DNA of 16,183 nucleotides from Alkanindiges sp. (GCA_030152125.1 JASLIR010000489.1:1-16183), one strand, 5' to 3'; numbered from the stretch's first letter, positions 1-8,442 are shown. Program-made: numbers and translations. Notes: generated from the sequence alone by a model not told the origin.

Positions 1-114
1 CAGCAAATAAAGGACGCTGTTCCGCCCAAAAGGTTCGGTATTATTGATCCGGTAACGAAACTATTGATCATGATTGTTATTTTTGGAGTGCTGGTTTACC
101 TTAAAAAAAGCTAG
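1..114 (+). CDS. C-terminal end of an unidentified membrane protein (5'-truncated)
   Basis: Frame 1 is open from the first base to a TAG at 112-114 and encodes 37 residues. They form a polar stretch (QQIKDAVPPKRFGIIDPVTK), then a hydrophobic segment (LLIMIVIFGVLVYL) and a short basic tail (KKS). This looks like a C-terminal transmembrane anchor with a positively charged end. I do not recognise the family from so short a piece. The coding reading rests on the open frame and the typical membrane-anchor pattern. The start lies outside the window. Confidence 0.5.
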   Translation, partial: QQIKDAVPPKRFGIIDPVTKLLIMIVIFGVLVYLKKS

Positions 115-131
115 TGTCGCATCAGCCGGGC

Positions 132-190
132 TGAAAATAAAATGGCCTTGTTATCAGGACAGCGTATCTGCTGGCGGATAACAAGGCCAT
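132..190 (-). terminator. Rho-independent terminator of hslO
   Basis: A perfect 14-bp inverted repeat, ATGGCCTTGTTATC (142-155) and GATAACAAGGCCAT (177-190), encloses a 21-nt loop that contains a further small CAGC/GCTG pairing. Read on the minus strand, the stem is followed directly by TTTTATTTT, so it terminates hslO transcripts. The plus-strand exit is GC-rich and lacks a U-tract, so termination of the upstream plus-strand gene is less likely. Confidence 0.75.
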
Positions 191-209
191 GCGGCGGATT
201 TAAAAAAGC

Positions 210-1082
210 CTAGCTGACATGCAAGCCAAACAGGCCAAGCGCCTGTTCCGGCCCAAAGCGGTACTGGGTATTGCAGAACTGGCAGTCCATCTTGATTTCA
301 TCTTCTTCGGCCAGCAGTTCCTGCACAGTGGCGACACCAACTTGCAGCAGGGCTTCTTCACAACGCTCACGTGAGCAGGTACAGCCAAATTTCAGGTGAT
401 CCTGCGCCGGCAGGCGCACTTCTTCCTCATTGTAAAGGCGATACAAAATCTCTGTGGATTCCAGGCTTACCAGTTCATCCGGCTGCAGGGTATCCGTCAG
501 TGCGGTCAGGCGTGGCCATAAGTCCGTATCAACTTCGGCCTGTTCATCTTCATTGCGTGGCAATAGCTGAATTAACAGGCCCCCAGCCTTTTTGTGATTG
601 CTGGCGATGTTCAGGCGAGTGGGGATTTGCGCCGATAAATCGTAATACTGGGTCAGGCAGTCCGACAGGTTATCGTGCTCCAAGGGCACAATGCCCTGAT
701 AGCGTTCGCCCTGTTCCGGCTCAATGTTAATAAACAGTACACCTTCTTTCAGGCTGCCTAAAGCCGTATTAGCATTTTCAGCCTCGTCAAACAGCTCGTC
801 CGGTTGCCATTCTGCCAGGGCGCGAATTTCTCCAGTATGGCTGCATTCTGCCATAGCCCATTTTAACGAGCCTGTACCCTGAACCTGCAGGCTGAGGCGT
901 CCCTTAATTTTAAGGGTGCTGGCTAAAAGGCTGCTGCCAACCAGCATTTCACCCAGTAACAGGGCAATGGCACGCGGGTAATCGCGTTGTTTTAATATGG
1001 TTTGCAGGGCATTATCCAGATGAACCACTTCGCCACGTACCGGGCTGTGTTCAATAAAAAAACGCTGACGGATATCGGTCAT
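210..1082 (-). CDS. hslO: Hsp33 redox-regulated molecular chaperone HslO
   Basis: This 290-residue protein matches Hsp33 in length and layout. Hsp33 is a cytoplasmic holdase that binds unfolding proteins during oxidative and heat stress. The C-terminal redox switch is intact: the zinc-binding cysteines form CxC (C234, C236) and CxxC (C267, C270), inside KFGCTCSRERC and MDCQFC. Oxidation of these cysteines into disulfides activates the chaperone in the known family. The start chosen is the ATG at 1080-1082 (MTDIRQRFFIEH). It has a GGAG ribosome binding site 8 nt upstream and aligns with family starts. A 20-residue upstream extension in the same frame is possible but would run through the ribosome binding site and the promoter -10. 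It is a single-gene unit with a sigma32-like promoter upstream and its own hairpin terminator. Identification is secure. Confidence 0.96.
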   Translation of the reverse strand: MTDIRQRFFIEHSPVRGEVVHLDNALQTILKQRDYPRAIALLLGEMLVGSSLLASTLKIKGRLSLQVQGTGSLKWAMAECSHTGEIRALAEWQPDELFDEAENANTALGSLKEGVLFINIEPEQGERYQGIVPLEHDNLSDCLTQYYDLSAQIPTRLNIASNHKKAGGLLIQLLPRNEDEQAEVDTDLWPRLTALTDTLQPDELVSLESTEILYRLYNEEEVRLPAQDHLKFGCTCSRERCEEALLQVGVATVQELLAEEDEIKMDCQFCNTQYRFGPEQALGLFGLHVS

Positions 1083-1106
1083 GTCTATTTCTCCAGTTAG
1101 CCTTTT

Positions 1107-1134
1107 ATATGGCGGTCTTTCCCGGAAATTCAAG
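1107..1134 (-). promoter_or_regulatory. Heat-shock (sigma32-type) promoter of hslO
   Basis: On the minus strand, CTTGAA (1129-1134) is followed after 14 nt by CGCCATAT (1107-1114). The sigma32 consensus is CTTGAA and CCCCATNT with a spacer of about this length, and the fit is one mismatch in the conserved -10 bases. The same stretch also holds a usable sigma70 pair (TTGAAT, 18 nt, TATAAA). The start site would fall near 1100, just ahead of the GGAG. E. coli hslO is a known heat-shock gene, which supports the call. Confidence 0.6.
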
Positions 1135-1281
1135 CGAGCCATTTAAACGGTTTATTCAAACCAGTTAAGGCTGTTGAAGAGGATGAGGGGCATGATGCTG
1201 TTTAAAGATGATGCAATAAATTCGCCTGCTTTTTCAGGTGTGAAACTGTTACTCTGCGGAGCTTGCACAGCTATTTTGTCT

Positions 1282-1309
1282 TTTGCATTAAAAATAGACG
1301 CTGTATAAA
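1282..1309 (+). promoter_or_regulatory. Possible sigma70 promoter of the MFS gene
   Basis: TTTGCA (1282-1287) and TATAAA (1304-1309) are separated by 16 nt and end 27 nt before the ATG of the MFS transporter. The -10 is good and the -35 is weak. The rest of the 1143-1336 gap holds only a small imperfect hairpin around 1146-1166 and nothing else I can identify. Confidence 0.35.
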
Positions 1310-1336
1310 GTGTCAAACTAAACGGTTGAGAACAAT

Positions 1337-2578
1337 ATGTCGGCAATTCATTCCAAAGAATTTGCGCTGCTCATGGCGCTATTGATGTCGGTGGTGTCTT
1401 TTTCCATTGATGCCACACTGCCTGCACTGGGCCTGATTGGTGATGCCTTCAAGGTAGACAATGCCAATCAGGTACAATGGGTAATTACCTGTATTTTTGC
1501 CGGGATGACCATTGGTCAACTGATTGCCGGGCCATTGTCGGATGCGATTGGCCGCAAGCGCATCCTGTTTGCCGGTATCTTCATTTATTTTATTGGCAGC
1601 CTGTTGTGCTATCTGACGGATAGCTTTGAGCTGTTCCTGCTGGGGCGCTTTATTCAGGGGCTGGGTGTATCCGGTCCGTATGTTGCCTCTATTTCGGTAG
1701 TACGTGACAAATATAGCGGTGCCGCCATGGCCAAGGTGATGTCGGTGATCATGATGGTGTTTATGGTGGCGCCCGCCATAGCACCCGGCATTGGGCAGGT
1801 GATTATTTCGCTGACCGGCTGGCGTGATATTTTTGTGCTGTACATTGCCTATGCCCTGTTGGTGGGTGGCTGGATTGCTATCCGGCTGGATGAAACCCTG
1901 GCGGTAGAAAACCGTATTCCACTTAAGCTGGGTGCATTTGCACATGGCTTTAAAGAGGTGGTGAGCAACCGCACCACCATGAGTTACCTGTTGTGTATGG
2001 GCTTGTGCTTTGGTGGTTTGATTGCCTATATCAGCAACGCGCAGCAGATTTTTATGCAGCAGTTTGGTCAGTCCGGGCAGGTGTTTAGCCTGTGCTTTGC
2101 AGTGCTGGCTTTTTTAATGGGCGTTGCTTCCTTTGTTAACTCCCGCTTTGTGGTGCGCTTTGGCATGCGCCGTATCTGTATTGGCTGTATGACGGGTGTG
2201 GCTGCGTCGTCCGTGCTGTTTCTGGCAGTGCAGTATGCTGGTGTGGTGGTGCAGTTGTGGATGTTTATGCTGTTTGCCATGCCGCTATTTTTCTTTTTTG
2301 GCATGATGTTTGGCAACATGAATGCAATGGCCATGGAGCCGATGGGGCATGTGGCAGGCATGGCTTCTGCCATTATCGGGGCGTCTTCCTCCATTTTGTC
2401 CTTATGCCTGGCCACTGTGATTGGCCAACTATATGACGGTACGCTGGTTCCCTTAACATGGGGCTTTTTGTTGCTGGGCACTGGTGCGGTGTTGCTGATG
2501 CGCAGTGAGCAACGCTGGCATGACAGGCAGGTAGTTCATGATCGTTCCTTAGCCAAGGAAAGTCATTTGGCTGAATAA
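1337..2578 (+). CDS. Bcr/CflA-family MFS multidrug efflux transporter
   Basis: This 413-residue inner-membrane protein has about twelve hydrophobic segments and the motifs of drug:H+ antiporters. SIDATLPAL near residues 23-31 sits in TM1 and is typical of the Bcr/CflA group. Motif A is GPLSDAIGRKR at 65-75. LGRFIQGLGVS at 102-112 carries the TM4 arginine. Motif C is APAIAPGIGQ at 145-154, which marks 12-to-14-TM drug exporters. Known relatives export bicyclomycin, chloramphenicol or sulfonamides. The substrate here cannot be told from sequence. The ATG at 1337 has only a weak GAG upstream, but the next residues lead straight into TM1 as expected. The gene stands alone, divergent from hslO and convergent with the Kef gene, and ends in its own terminator. 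Confidence 0.9.
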   Translation: MSAIHSKEFALLMALLMSVVSFSIDATLPALGLIGDAFKVDNANQVQWVITCIFAGMTIGQLIAGPLSDAIGRKRILFAGIFIYFIGSLLCYLTDSFELFLLGRFIQGLGVSGPYVASISVVRDKYSGAAMAKVMSVIMMVFMVAPAIAPGIGQVIISLTGWRDIFVLYIAYALLVGGWIAIRLDETLAVENRIPLKLGAFAHGFKEVVSNRTTMSYLLCMGLCFGGLIAYISNAQQIFMQQFGQSGQVFSLCFAVLAFLMGVASFVNSRFVVRFGMRRICIGCMTGVAASSVLFLAVQYAGVVVQLWMFMLFAMPLFFFFGMMFGNMNAMAMEPMGHVAGMASAIIGASSSILSLCLATVIGQLYDGTLVPLTWGFLLLGTGAVLLMRSEQRWHDRQVVHDRSLAKESHLAE

Positions 2579-2595
2579 TCAGTCTGTGGATGCAG

Positions 2596-2630
2596 GCAAA
2601 GGCGCAAGATATCTTGCGCTTTTGCTTTTT
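2596..2630 (+). terminator. Terminator of the MFS transporter gene
   Basis: A 13-bp stem (arms 2596-2608 and 2613-2625, one G-U pair) has an ATAT loop and the core palindrome GCGCAAGATATCTTGCGC. It is followed by TTTTT at 2626-2630. It starts 17 nt after the MFS stop. The minus-strand exit is not T-rich, so it works mainly for plus-strand transcripts and only 3 nt separate it from the Kef stop codon. Confidence 0.8.
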
Positions 2631-2633
2631 AAT

Positions 2634-4451
2634 TTAATGCTCGTCATTTAAACCGCGTTTTAAATTAACATCCATTTTACGCTGGCCACTTTGCATATCG
2701 CTGTCAAACAGGCTTTCCAGTTCAGTAATAGCAGCACGGTTCATTTCAATCAATTGCTGCTCATCGGTATAAATGGTTTGCTGGCGGCGTAACAGTTCTT
2801 CGTCATAGTCGCGGAAAGTTTCAATATCCTTATAGGCGGTTTGCTTGTCAATTCCCAGGCTTACCAGCGCTTCGTAGGACATGCCCAGTGCGGATAAATA
2901 AGTTTCGCGCCAGATATGCTCCACACCAATCTCACGCAGGCGATATACATGCTGGCGATCCCGCGCACGCGCCAGAATTTTTACATGTGGGTAGGTACGC
3001 ATAATATATTTTGCCACACTGATGGATTCGTCTACATCATCCATGGCCATTACAAACAGTTTGGTGTGTTCAATCCCCGCTGCACGCAGAATGTCCGGGT
3101 TGCGCGGGTCGCCATAATAAACTGCATTACCAAACTTGCGTACAAAGTCCACCTGGTTGACGTTTTTATCAATCGCTGTAAATTCAATGTTATGCAGGCG
3201 CAGCAGGCGGCCTACAATTTGCCCGATACGGCCAAAGCCGGAAATGATGACGGTGTGCTGGTGGCTGGGAATCTGGTCAAACTTGCGCTCAGGCTGGCTT
3301 TTGGCAAACAGTGGCTCACCCCATTTTTCCAGTATATAAAAAGCCAGCGGGGTAAGCACCATCGACAGGGTGACTTTCAGTGTCAGCGTATTAACCAGAT
3401 TATCACTGAGGATATGTTGCTGGTTGGCAAGGCTAAATAGCACAAAGGCAAATTCACCACCCTGGGCAATAGCCACGCCAATGCGCACACTGGTAGGCCA
3501 GCGATAACCACTTAGTCGCGAAATAGCCATTAATACCAGGAATTTGACCAGCATCAGGCCAATGGCACCACCAATAATCAGTAATGGCATATCTACAAAC
3601 AGGTGCAACTGGATGCCCATACCCACGGTCATAAAAAACAGGCCCAGCAACAGGCCCTTAAAGGGCTGTATACCGGCTTCCAGTTCATGCCGGTATTCCG
3701 AGTCTGCCAGCAGTACCCCGGTCAAAAAGGCCCCCAGTGTGGTGCTGATCTCCAGTGCATCCATCAGGATGACCACCACCAGCACAATAAACAGGGCCAT
3801 GGCGGTGAGGAGTTCCGATGCACCGCTGGTAGCAATAAAACGAAATAAGGGGCGCATCACATAGCGGCTAAACAGGAACAGGCCCGAGAAGGTAGCTACT
3901 ACCGCTGCAAAATAGGCCACCCCATGATGGGCGGTATCCTGCCCGCTTAGCAGCGGCAAAATAGCTAACAGGGGAATAACCGCCATGTCCTGAAACAGTA
4001 AAATGGAAAACGCCTGCCGCCCATGTGTACTGACCAGCTGTTTTTTTTCAGAAAGCAGTTGCAGTACAAAGGCGGTGGAAGAGAGTGCTAGGCCAAAACC
4101 GATGACCAGGCTGGCGGCAAAGGATTGCCGGAACAGCAGCCAGACCAACACCATTAGCACCACGCCGGTAATGCCTACCTGCAGGCTGCCCATCATAAAA
4201 ATCGAGCGGCGCAGTTCCCACAGGCGCTGCGGACGCAGTTCCAGGCCAATCATGAACATCAGCATGATAATGCCGTATTCTGCCAGCTCCATGATGGCTT
4301 CGGGGTCGTTGGCAATGTTCAGTACACTGGGGCCTAGGATGGTGCCGGTAATCAGGTAGCCCAGTACGGTTGCCAGGCCAAAACGTTTGCCAAGGGGTAC
4401 CAGCACCAGCACCGCAGCAAGAAAAATAGTAATTTGAAATAGTAGGGACAT
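2634..4451 (-). CDS. KefB/KefC-type monovalent cation:proton antiporter (CPA2 family)
   Basis: This 605-residue protein has a Na+/H+-exchanger membrane domain (about residues 5-375) and a cytoplasmic KTN/TrkA-N Rossmann domain (about 399-520), the layout of the glutathione-gated K+ efflux proteins KefB and KefC. Seen directly: LLFQDMAVIP at 151-160 with the conserved QD pair, YRHELEAGIQPFKGLLLGLF at 253-272, and the nucleotide-binding GFGRIGQIVGR at 405-415 with acidic D428 at the end of the next strand. The regulatory loop reads HELEAGIQP where E. coli KefC has HALESDIEP, so the gating aspartate is a glycine. The charged C-terminal tail (545-605) is glutamate- and glutamine-rich. The start has a GGA 9 nt upstream. 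It lies 157 nt after priA with no clear terminator between, so cotranscription is possible. No KefF/KefG-type ancillary oxidoreductase is adjacent. KefB and KefC cannot be told apart here. Confidence 0.88.
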   Translation of the reverse strand: MSLLFQITIFLAAVLVLVPLGKRFGLATVLGYLITGTILGPSVLNIANDPEAIMELAEYGIIMLMFMIGLELRPQRLWELRRSIFMMGSLQVGITGVVLMVLVWLLFRQSFAASLVIGFGLALSSTAFVLQLLSEKKQLVSTHGRQAFSILLFQDMAVIPLLAILPLLSGQDTAHHGVAYFAAVVATFSGLFLFSRYVMRPLFRFIATSGASELLTAMALFIVLVVVILMDALEISTTLGAFLTGVLLADSEYRHELEAGIQPFKGLLLGLFFMTVGMGIQLHLFVDMPLLIIGGAIGLMLVKFLVLMAISRLSGYRWPTSVRIGVAIAQGGEFAFVLFSLANQQHILSDNLVNTLTLKVTLSMVLTPLAFYILEKWGEPLFAKSQPERKFDQIPSHQHTVIISGFGRIGQIVGRLLRLHNIEFTAIDKNVNQVDFVRKFGNAVYYGDPRNPDILRAAGIEHTKLFVMAMDDVDESISVAKYIMRTYPHVKILARARDRQHVYRLREIGVEHIWRETYLSALGMSYEALVSLGIDKQTAYKDIETFRDYDEELLRRQQTIYTDEQQLIEMNRAAITELESLFDSDMQSGQRKMDVNLKRGLNDEH

Positions 4452-4608
4452 ACAAACTGTTCCAGTGTGGCTGGGCTATACCATCGGGGTATGATATGCA
4501 TTGCTTATTCCACCCGAGCATAACGCATGTGCAGATAAGTATGTGTTACAGCGCGTATTTTTAGCTGTTTAAACGATAGGCAGTGCGGGTGGTTAAAGCA
4601 GGCGGGTA

Positions 4609-6882
4609 CTAGCTTAATTCCTGTGGGTCTATATCCAGCGAGCAGCGGATGCCACGGCGTTCCGGTAGTTGCCAGACAGTTCGCCACCAGCCTTGCAGCA
4701 GCTGATGCAGCAGGCGGCGATCCTTGCATAAAATCAGGGCATGCGCGCGGAACACCCCGGCACGTTTTTCCATGGGGGCGGGAATAGGCCCCCATACTTC
4801 CAACTGGCTCGCCTGTTCCTGTGTATACAACAGGCTAAGGATATGCTGCAAAAACTGCATGGTATTTTCGCTTTTTACCGATTCGGCACGGATAAGTGCT
4901 GCATGGCGGAAAGGCGGCAGCAGGGCCATGCGGCGTTCCTGCAAGGTGGCTTTGGCAAAAGCGGGATAGCCTTCATGGATTAGCAGTTGCAGAAAGGCAT
5001 TGTCCGGTTTAAATGTCTGAATTAAAACATTACCGGCTTTTTGCCCGCGTCCGGCACGCCCAGCCACTTGCAGTACCAGCTGTGCGGTGCGTTCCGGCGC
5101 GCGGAAGTCGGCACTTAAAAAGCCACCATCAATATCCAGAATGGCGGCCAGCGTGACATGCGGGAAGTGATGGCCTTTGGCCAGCATCTGGGTGCCCAGC
5201 AAAATGGCCGGCTTATCCTGATGCGCACGTTCATAAATACGTTCCCAGCTACCTACGCGGCTGGTACTGTCGCGGTCCACCCGCAGGATATCGGTTTCCG
5301 GGAACAGCAGCTTTAAGCCTTCTTCTACCCGGGCCGTACCTACCCCCGTTGGGCTAAGCTGCTTATGGTTGCAGGCCGGGCAGCTATCCGGCAGGCGGCT
5401 TTGGAAGCTACAGTGGTGGCAATGCAAATGGCTGCGTGGCTGCTGGTGAAAAGTCAGGTGGGCATCACAGCGTGGGCAGTCCGCCTGCCAGCCACACTGC
5501 GAACACAGCAAGATGGGTGAATAACCACGGCGGTTTAAAAATACCAGTACCTGTTCGTGCCGTTGCAGGCGCTGCTTGATGGCATGAATCAGGTCACCGC
5601 TTAAGCCATGTTCGCGTTTTTGCGTGCGCAGGTCAATCAGTTGAATATTGGATAAAGCCGCCTGGCCAGCCCGTTTGGTCAGTTGCAGGTGCATCAGTTT
5701 TTGTTCCTGTACCAGATGCAGGCTTTCCATGGATGGGGTGGCGGAACCCAGCACCACAGGGCAGGCATCCTGCTGACCACGCAACAGGGCAACATCACGC
5801 GCGTGATAGCGGAAGGTATCCTGTTGTTTATAGGACAGGTCGTGCTCTTCATCAATAATAATCAGGCCCAGGTTGGGCATGGGAGTAAACACAGCGGAGC
5901 GGGTGCCAATCACAATCAGGGCTTTACCAGTTTGTGCGTTTTGCCAGGCATGCAGGCGTGACACATCGGTCAGGTTGGAGTGCATGGCCACAATGTCGCA
6001 CTGGAAGCGTGACTTGAAGCGATCCAGCGTTTGCGGGGTGAGGCCAATTTCCGGCACCAGTACCAGTACCTGCTGGTTTTTTTCCAGTACGCTTTGCATG
6101 GCCTGTAAATATACTTCGGTTTTGCCGCTGCCGGTCAGGCCATCCAGCAAAATGCCTTTAAACTGCCCCAGCTGCTTGCGGATTTGCGCAATGGCATGTT
6201 GCTGTTCCGGGTTGGCCGCCAGTGGCAACTCTGCCAGCTTCATGGGGTGGGTGATATGCTCAATTTCGCGCAGCGTACATTCAGCCAGTCCCTTGCTTTC
6301 CAGTTGCTGCAACTGCTTTTTGCTGGCACCCATCATATACAGGCTGCTTTCCGGTGCGCCACGTTCACCATGCATGTGCAGCAGGTCAAATATTTCAACC
6401 TGTTTGGGGGCGCGTTTTAAGGCCTCACGGTCTGCATGCGGGCTAAGGCGCCAGTAATGCGCCAGAATATCAATCGGGCGACCCTGACGCAGCAGCGTAG
6501 GCAGGCCCGCACTAATCACCTCGCCAATCGGGTAATGGTAGTAGTGTGCGGCCCAGCTGAGCAGTTTGATAATGTTTTCCGGTAGTACCGGTTGCTGGTC
6601 CAGCACTTCATGCAGGCTTTTCAGTTTGTCTGCGGCCACATCGGCATGCTCGGCATCGCCCATATAAATGCCAATCAGCTCGCGGTGCCCAAAGGGTACG
6701 CGTACCCGGCAGCCCTTATATTGCAAGTTATGCTTTGGCCAGTGTGCGGGCACCATATAGTCAAATAAATCAAACAGTGGTACAGGCAAGGCAACGCGCA
6801 CAATACGCTGCGCAGGCAGTGTCTGTGTTTGTGGTAGCGGGTCGCTATCCTGTGTAAACAAATCGGCACTGTGTTGATTCAA
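4609..6882 (-). CDS. priA: Primosomal protein N' (replication restart helicase PriA)
   Basis: This 757-residue superfamily-2 DNA helicase restarts collapsed replication forks by loading the primosome. The N-terminal 3'-DNA-end-binding domain begins around VRVALPVPLFDLFDYMVP (28-45). Walker A is GLTGSGKTEVY (248-258), Walker B is DEEH (344-347), and motif VI is QVAGRAGRG (605-613). A zinc-binding insert carries eight cysteines, C460, C463, C469, C472, C488, C491, C501 and C504, in four CxxC-like pairs as in E. coli PriA. The start is a TTG at 6880-6882 with AAGGA 8 nt upstream. The in-frame codon just before it is TGA, and no ATG occurs before the conserved domain, so TTG is the best start. 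A GTG at residue 28 lacks a ribosome binding site. It gives about 27 residues more than E. coli PriA at the N terminus. Confidence 0.95.
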   Translation of the reverse strand: MNQHSADLFTQDSDPLPQTQTLPAQRIVRVALPVPLFDLFDYMVPAHWPKHNLQYKGCRVRVPFGHRELIGIYMGDAEHADVAADKLKSLHEVLDQQPVLPENIIKLLSWAAHYYHYPIGEVISAGLPTLLRQGRPIDILAHYWRLSPHADREALKRAPKQVEIFDLLHMHGERGAPESSLYMMGASKKQLQQLESKGLAECTLREIEHITHPMKLAELPLAANPEQQHAIAQIRKQLGQFKGILLDGLTGSGKTEVYLQAMQSVLEKNQQVLVLVPEIGLTPQTLDRFKSRFQCDIVAMHSNLTDVSRLHAWQNAQTGKALIVIGTRSAVFTPMPNLGLIIIDEEHDLSYKQQDTFRYHARDVALLRGQQDACPVVLGSATPSMESLHLVQEQKLMHLQLTKRAGQAALSNIQLIDLRTQKREHGLSGDLIHAIKQRLQRHEQVLVFLNRRGYSPILLCSQCGWQADCPRCDAHLTFHQQPRSHLHCHHCSFQSRLPDSCPACNHKQLSPTGVGTARVEEGLKLLFPETDILRVDRDSTSRVGSWERIYERAHQDKPAILLGTQMLAKGHHFPHVTLAAILDIDGGFLSADFRAPERTAQLVLQVAGRAGRGQKAGNVLIQTFKPDNAFLQLLIHEGYPAFAKATLQERRMALLPPFRHAALIRAESVKSENTMQFLQHILSLLYTQEQASQLEVWGPIPAPMEKRAGVFRAHALILCKDRRLLHQLLQGWWRTVWQLPERRGIRCSLDIDPQELS

Positions 6883-7190
6883 TCAGGGCGTCCTTAGCAT
6901 GGGTACAGCTTGCTTTATGTCGGTTCTAACTATAATGTGGCGAAATCAAAGCAAAAATACAAGTTATTGTCATGCTTGCGTCATTATTTGACGCGATAAA
7001 GAGCAACTGGCTGTTTATAAAGTATCAGTGCGTGTTTTATTGGTTGGTGTTGCAGTTTTTAACTGCAAATTGCAAACAGTTTTTCTGTGTGGCGGTACTT
7101 TCTATTTGCCAGTAAAGCACCGATAATCCAGCGAGGCTTTTTGTAAGTAGCTTTGCTGTAACTTCATCACCGGGTCATTGAGTAAAGGGA
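6883..7190. other. Divergent intergenic region between priA and gspF
   Basis: This 308-bp AT-rich gap must hold promoters for both flanking genes. On the plus strand TATAAT lies at 6931-6936 with TTGCTT at 6910-6915 (15 nt apart). On the minus strand TATAGT (6929-6934) has TTTTGC at 6951-6956, 16 nt away, for priA. Two perfect small dyads are present: GCGTCA/TGACGC with a 5-nt loop (6978-6994), and TTGCAGTT/AACTGCAA with a TTT loop (7050-7068). CAGTTTTT recurs at 7053 and 7077. For gspF a GATAAT at 7122-7127 could be a -10. No gene or known RNA is recognisable. The promoter choices are weak. Confidence 0.4.
6891..6895 (-). promoter_or_regulatory. Ribosome binding site that fixes the TTG start of priA
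   Basis: AAGGA on the minus strand lies 8 nt ahead of the TTG at 6880-6882. An ATG 18 nt upstream (6898-6900) is in frame but reaches TGA after five codons, immediately before the TTG, so it cannot start priA. Confidence 0.65.
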
Positions 7191-8399
7191 ATGCCTGCAT
7201 ATCAATTTATCGCTGTAGACAACGCAGGTAAGCAACATAAAGGCGTGCTGGAGGCAGACTCTGCGCGGCAGATTCGCCAACAGTTGCGCGACAAGGACTG
7301 GATGCCGGTTCAGGTGGAGCCGGTAGAGGAAGCTAAAACTTCCGAATCGGCACAGGGCTGGTTTCAGAAAAGTATTAGTGCCTATGATCTGGCCTTGCTT
7401 ACCCGCCAGCTGTCGGTGCTGATTGCTGCCAGTATTCCGCTGGAAGAAGCCTTGCGCTCGGTCGCCAAACAAAGTGAAAAAGGCCATGTGCAAAGCCTGT
7501 TGCTGTCGGTGCGCTCCAAGGTGCTGGAAGGCCATTCATTGGCCAATGCCTTGCGTCAGGCCGGCAAGTTTCCGCCCTTGTATATTGCCACGATTGCTGC
7601 CGGTGAAAAATCGGGCCATCTGGACCTTATTTTAAACCAGCTGGCCGATTACACCGAAAACCGCTTTGCCATGCAGAAGAAAATTCAGGGTGCCATGATT
7701 TACCCGATTGTGCTGATGCTGATGTCCTTCCTCATCATTATGGGGCTAATGACCTATGTGGTGCCGGATATTGTCAAGGTGTTTGCCAATTCGGATCAGG
7801 CTTTGCCACTGCTGACGCGTGGCATGATGGTAGCCAGCGATTTTATCCGTAATTTCTGGCCAGCCATGATTATCGGGACAATAGCGCTGGTAGTGCTGTT
7901 TGTACGTTTTGCACGTACTGAAGCAGGCCGCTACAGCATAGACCGCCTAACGCTTAGGCTGCCACTGTTTGCCAAGCTCAGCCGCGGTATCAACTCGGCA
8001 CGTTTTGCCAGTACCCTGTCCATTTTGACTCAGTCCGGTGTGCCTCTGGTAGAAGCCCTGCATATTGGCGCGGCCGTATCCAGTAACTGGCTGATCCGGG
8101 ATGCGATTGAAAATGCGGCGGTGAAAGTGACGGAAGGCGGTAATCTGGCAACCCAACTGGAACGCAGTGGTTATTTTCCACCCATGATGGTACAAATGAT
8201 CCGTAGTGGCGAGGCATCCGGGGAACTGGATAACATGCTGGCACGTGCAGCGGTGATGCAGGACCGTGAAGTGACCACGCTTATTGGTACGCTGCTGGCC
8301 CTGCTGGAACCATTTATGCTGATTTTTATGGCCGGTATTGTGCTGATGATTGTGATGGCAGTGATGTTGCCAATTGTGAACATGAATAATCTGGTATAA
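7191..8399 (+). CDS. gspF: Type II secretion system inner-membrane platform protein GspF
   Basis: This 402-residue protein matches GspF, the polytopic platform protein that couples the GspE ATPase to pseudopilus assembly in the inner membrane. The start MPAYQFIAVD is the usual GspF N terminus. Two copies of the T2SSF cytoplasmic domain are visible, around 65-190 (LTRQLSVLIAASIPLEEAL, AAGEKSGHLD) and around 270-390 (ILTQSGVPLVEALHIG, IRSGEASGELDNML). Each is followed by a membrane segment: about 169-191, 222-240 and 370-395. The ATG follows AAAGGGA almost directly, so the GAG at 7180-7182 (8 nt away) is the likelier ribosome binding site. gspG follows after 110 nt. The other gsp genes, including the partner ATPase gspE, are absent from this window. 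PilC of type IV pili is the alternative, but the gspG neighbour favours GspF. Confidence 0.92.
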   Translation: MPAYQFIAVDNAGKQHKGVLEADSARQIRQQLRDKDWMPVQVEPVEEAKTSESAQGWFQKSISAYDLALLTRQLSVLIAASIPLEEALRSVAKQSEKGHVQSLLLSVRSKVLEGHSLANALRQAGKFPPLYIATIAAGEKSGHLDLILNQLADYTENRFAMQKKIQGAMIYPIVLMLMSFLIIMGLMTYVVPDIVKVFANSDQALPLLTRGMMVASDFIRNFWPAMIIGTIALVVLFVRFARTEAGRYSIDRLTLRLPLFAKLSRGINSARFASTLSILTQSGVPLVEALHIGAAVSSNWLIRDAIENAAVKVTEGGNLATQLERSGYFPPMMVQMIRSGEASGELDNMLARAAVMQDREVTTLIGTLLALLEPFMLIFMAGIVLMIVMAVMLPIVNMNNLV

Positions 8400-8442
8400 G
8401 CCTGTATGACGTGAACAATTTGTACACGGTTTTATCACCGTA

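Noticed and set aside
371..730. A 119-codon plus-strand frame inside hslO.
   Set aside because: It is the antisense shadow of hslO, whose protein is clearly recognised.
1152..1346. A 64-codon minus-strand frame between hslO and the MFS gene.
   Set aside because: It has no convincing ribosome binding site, its composition is not gene-like, and it covers the MFS promoter and start.
4505..4795. A 96-codon minus-strand frame across the priA end and the priA-Kef gap.
   Set aside because: Most of it lies within the priA coding sequence in another frame. No ribosome binding site or domain is seen.
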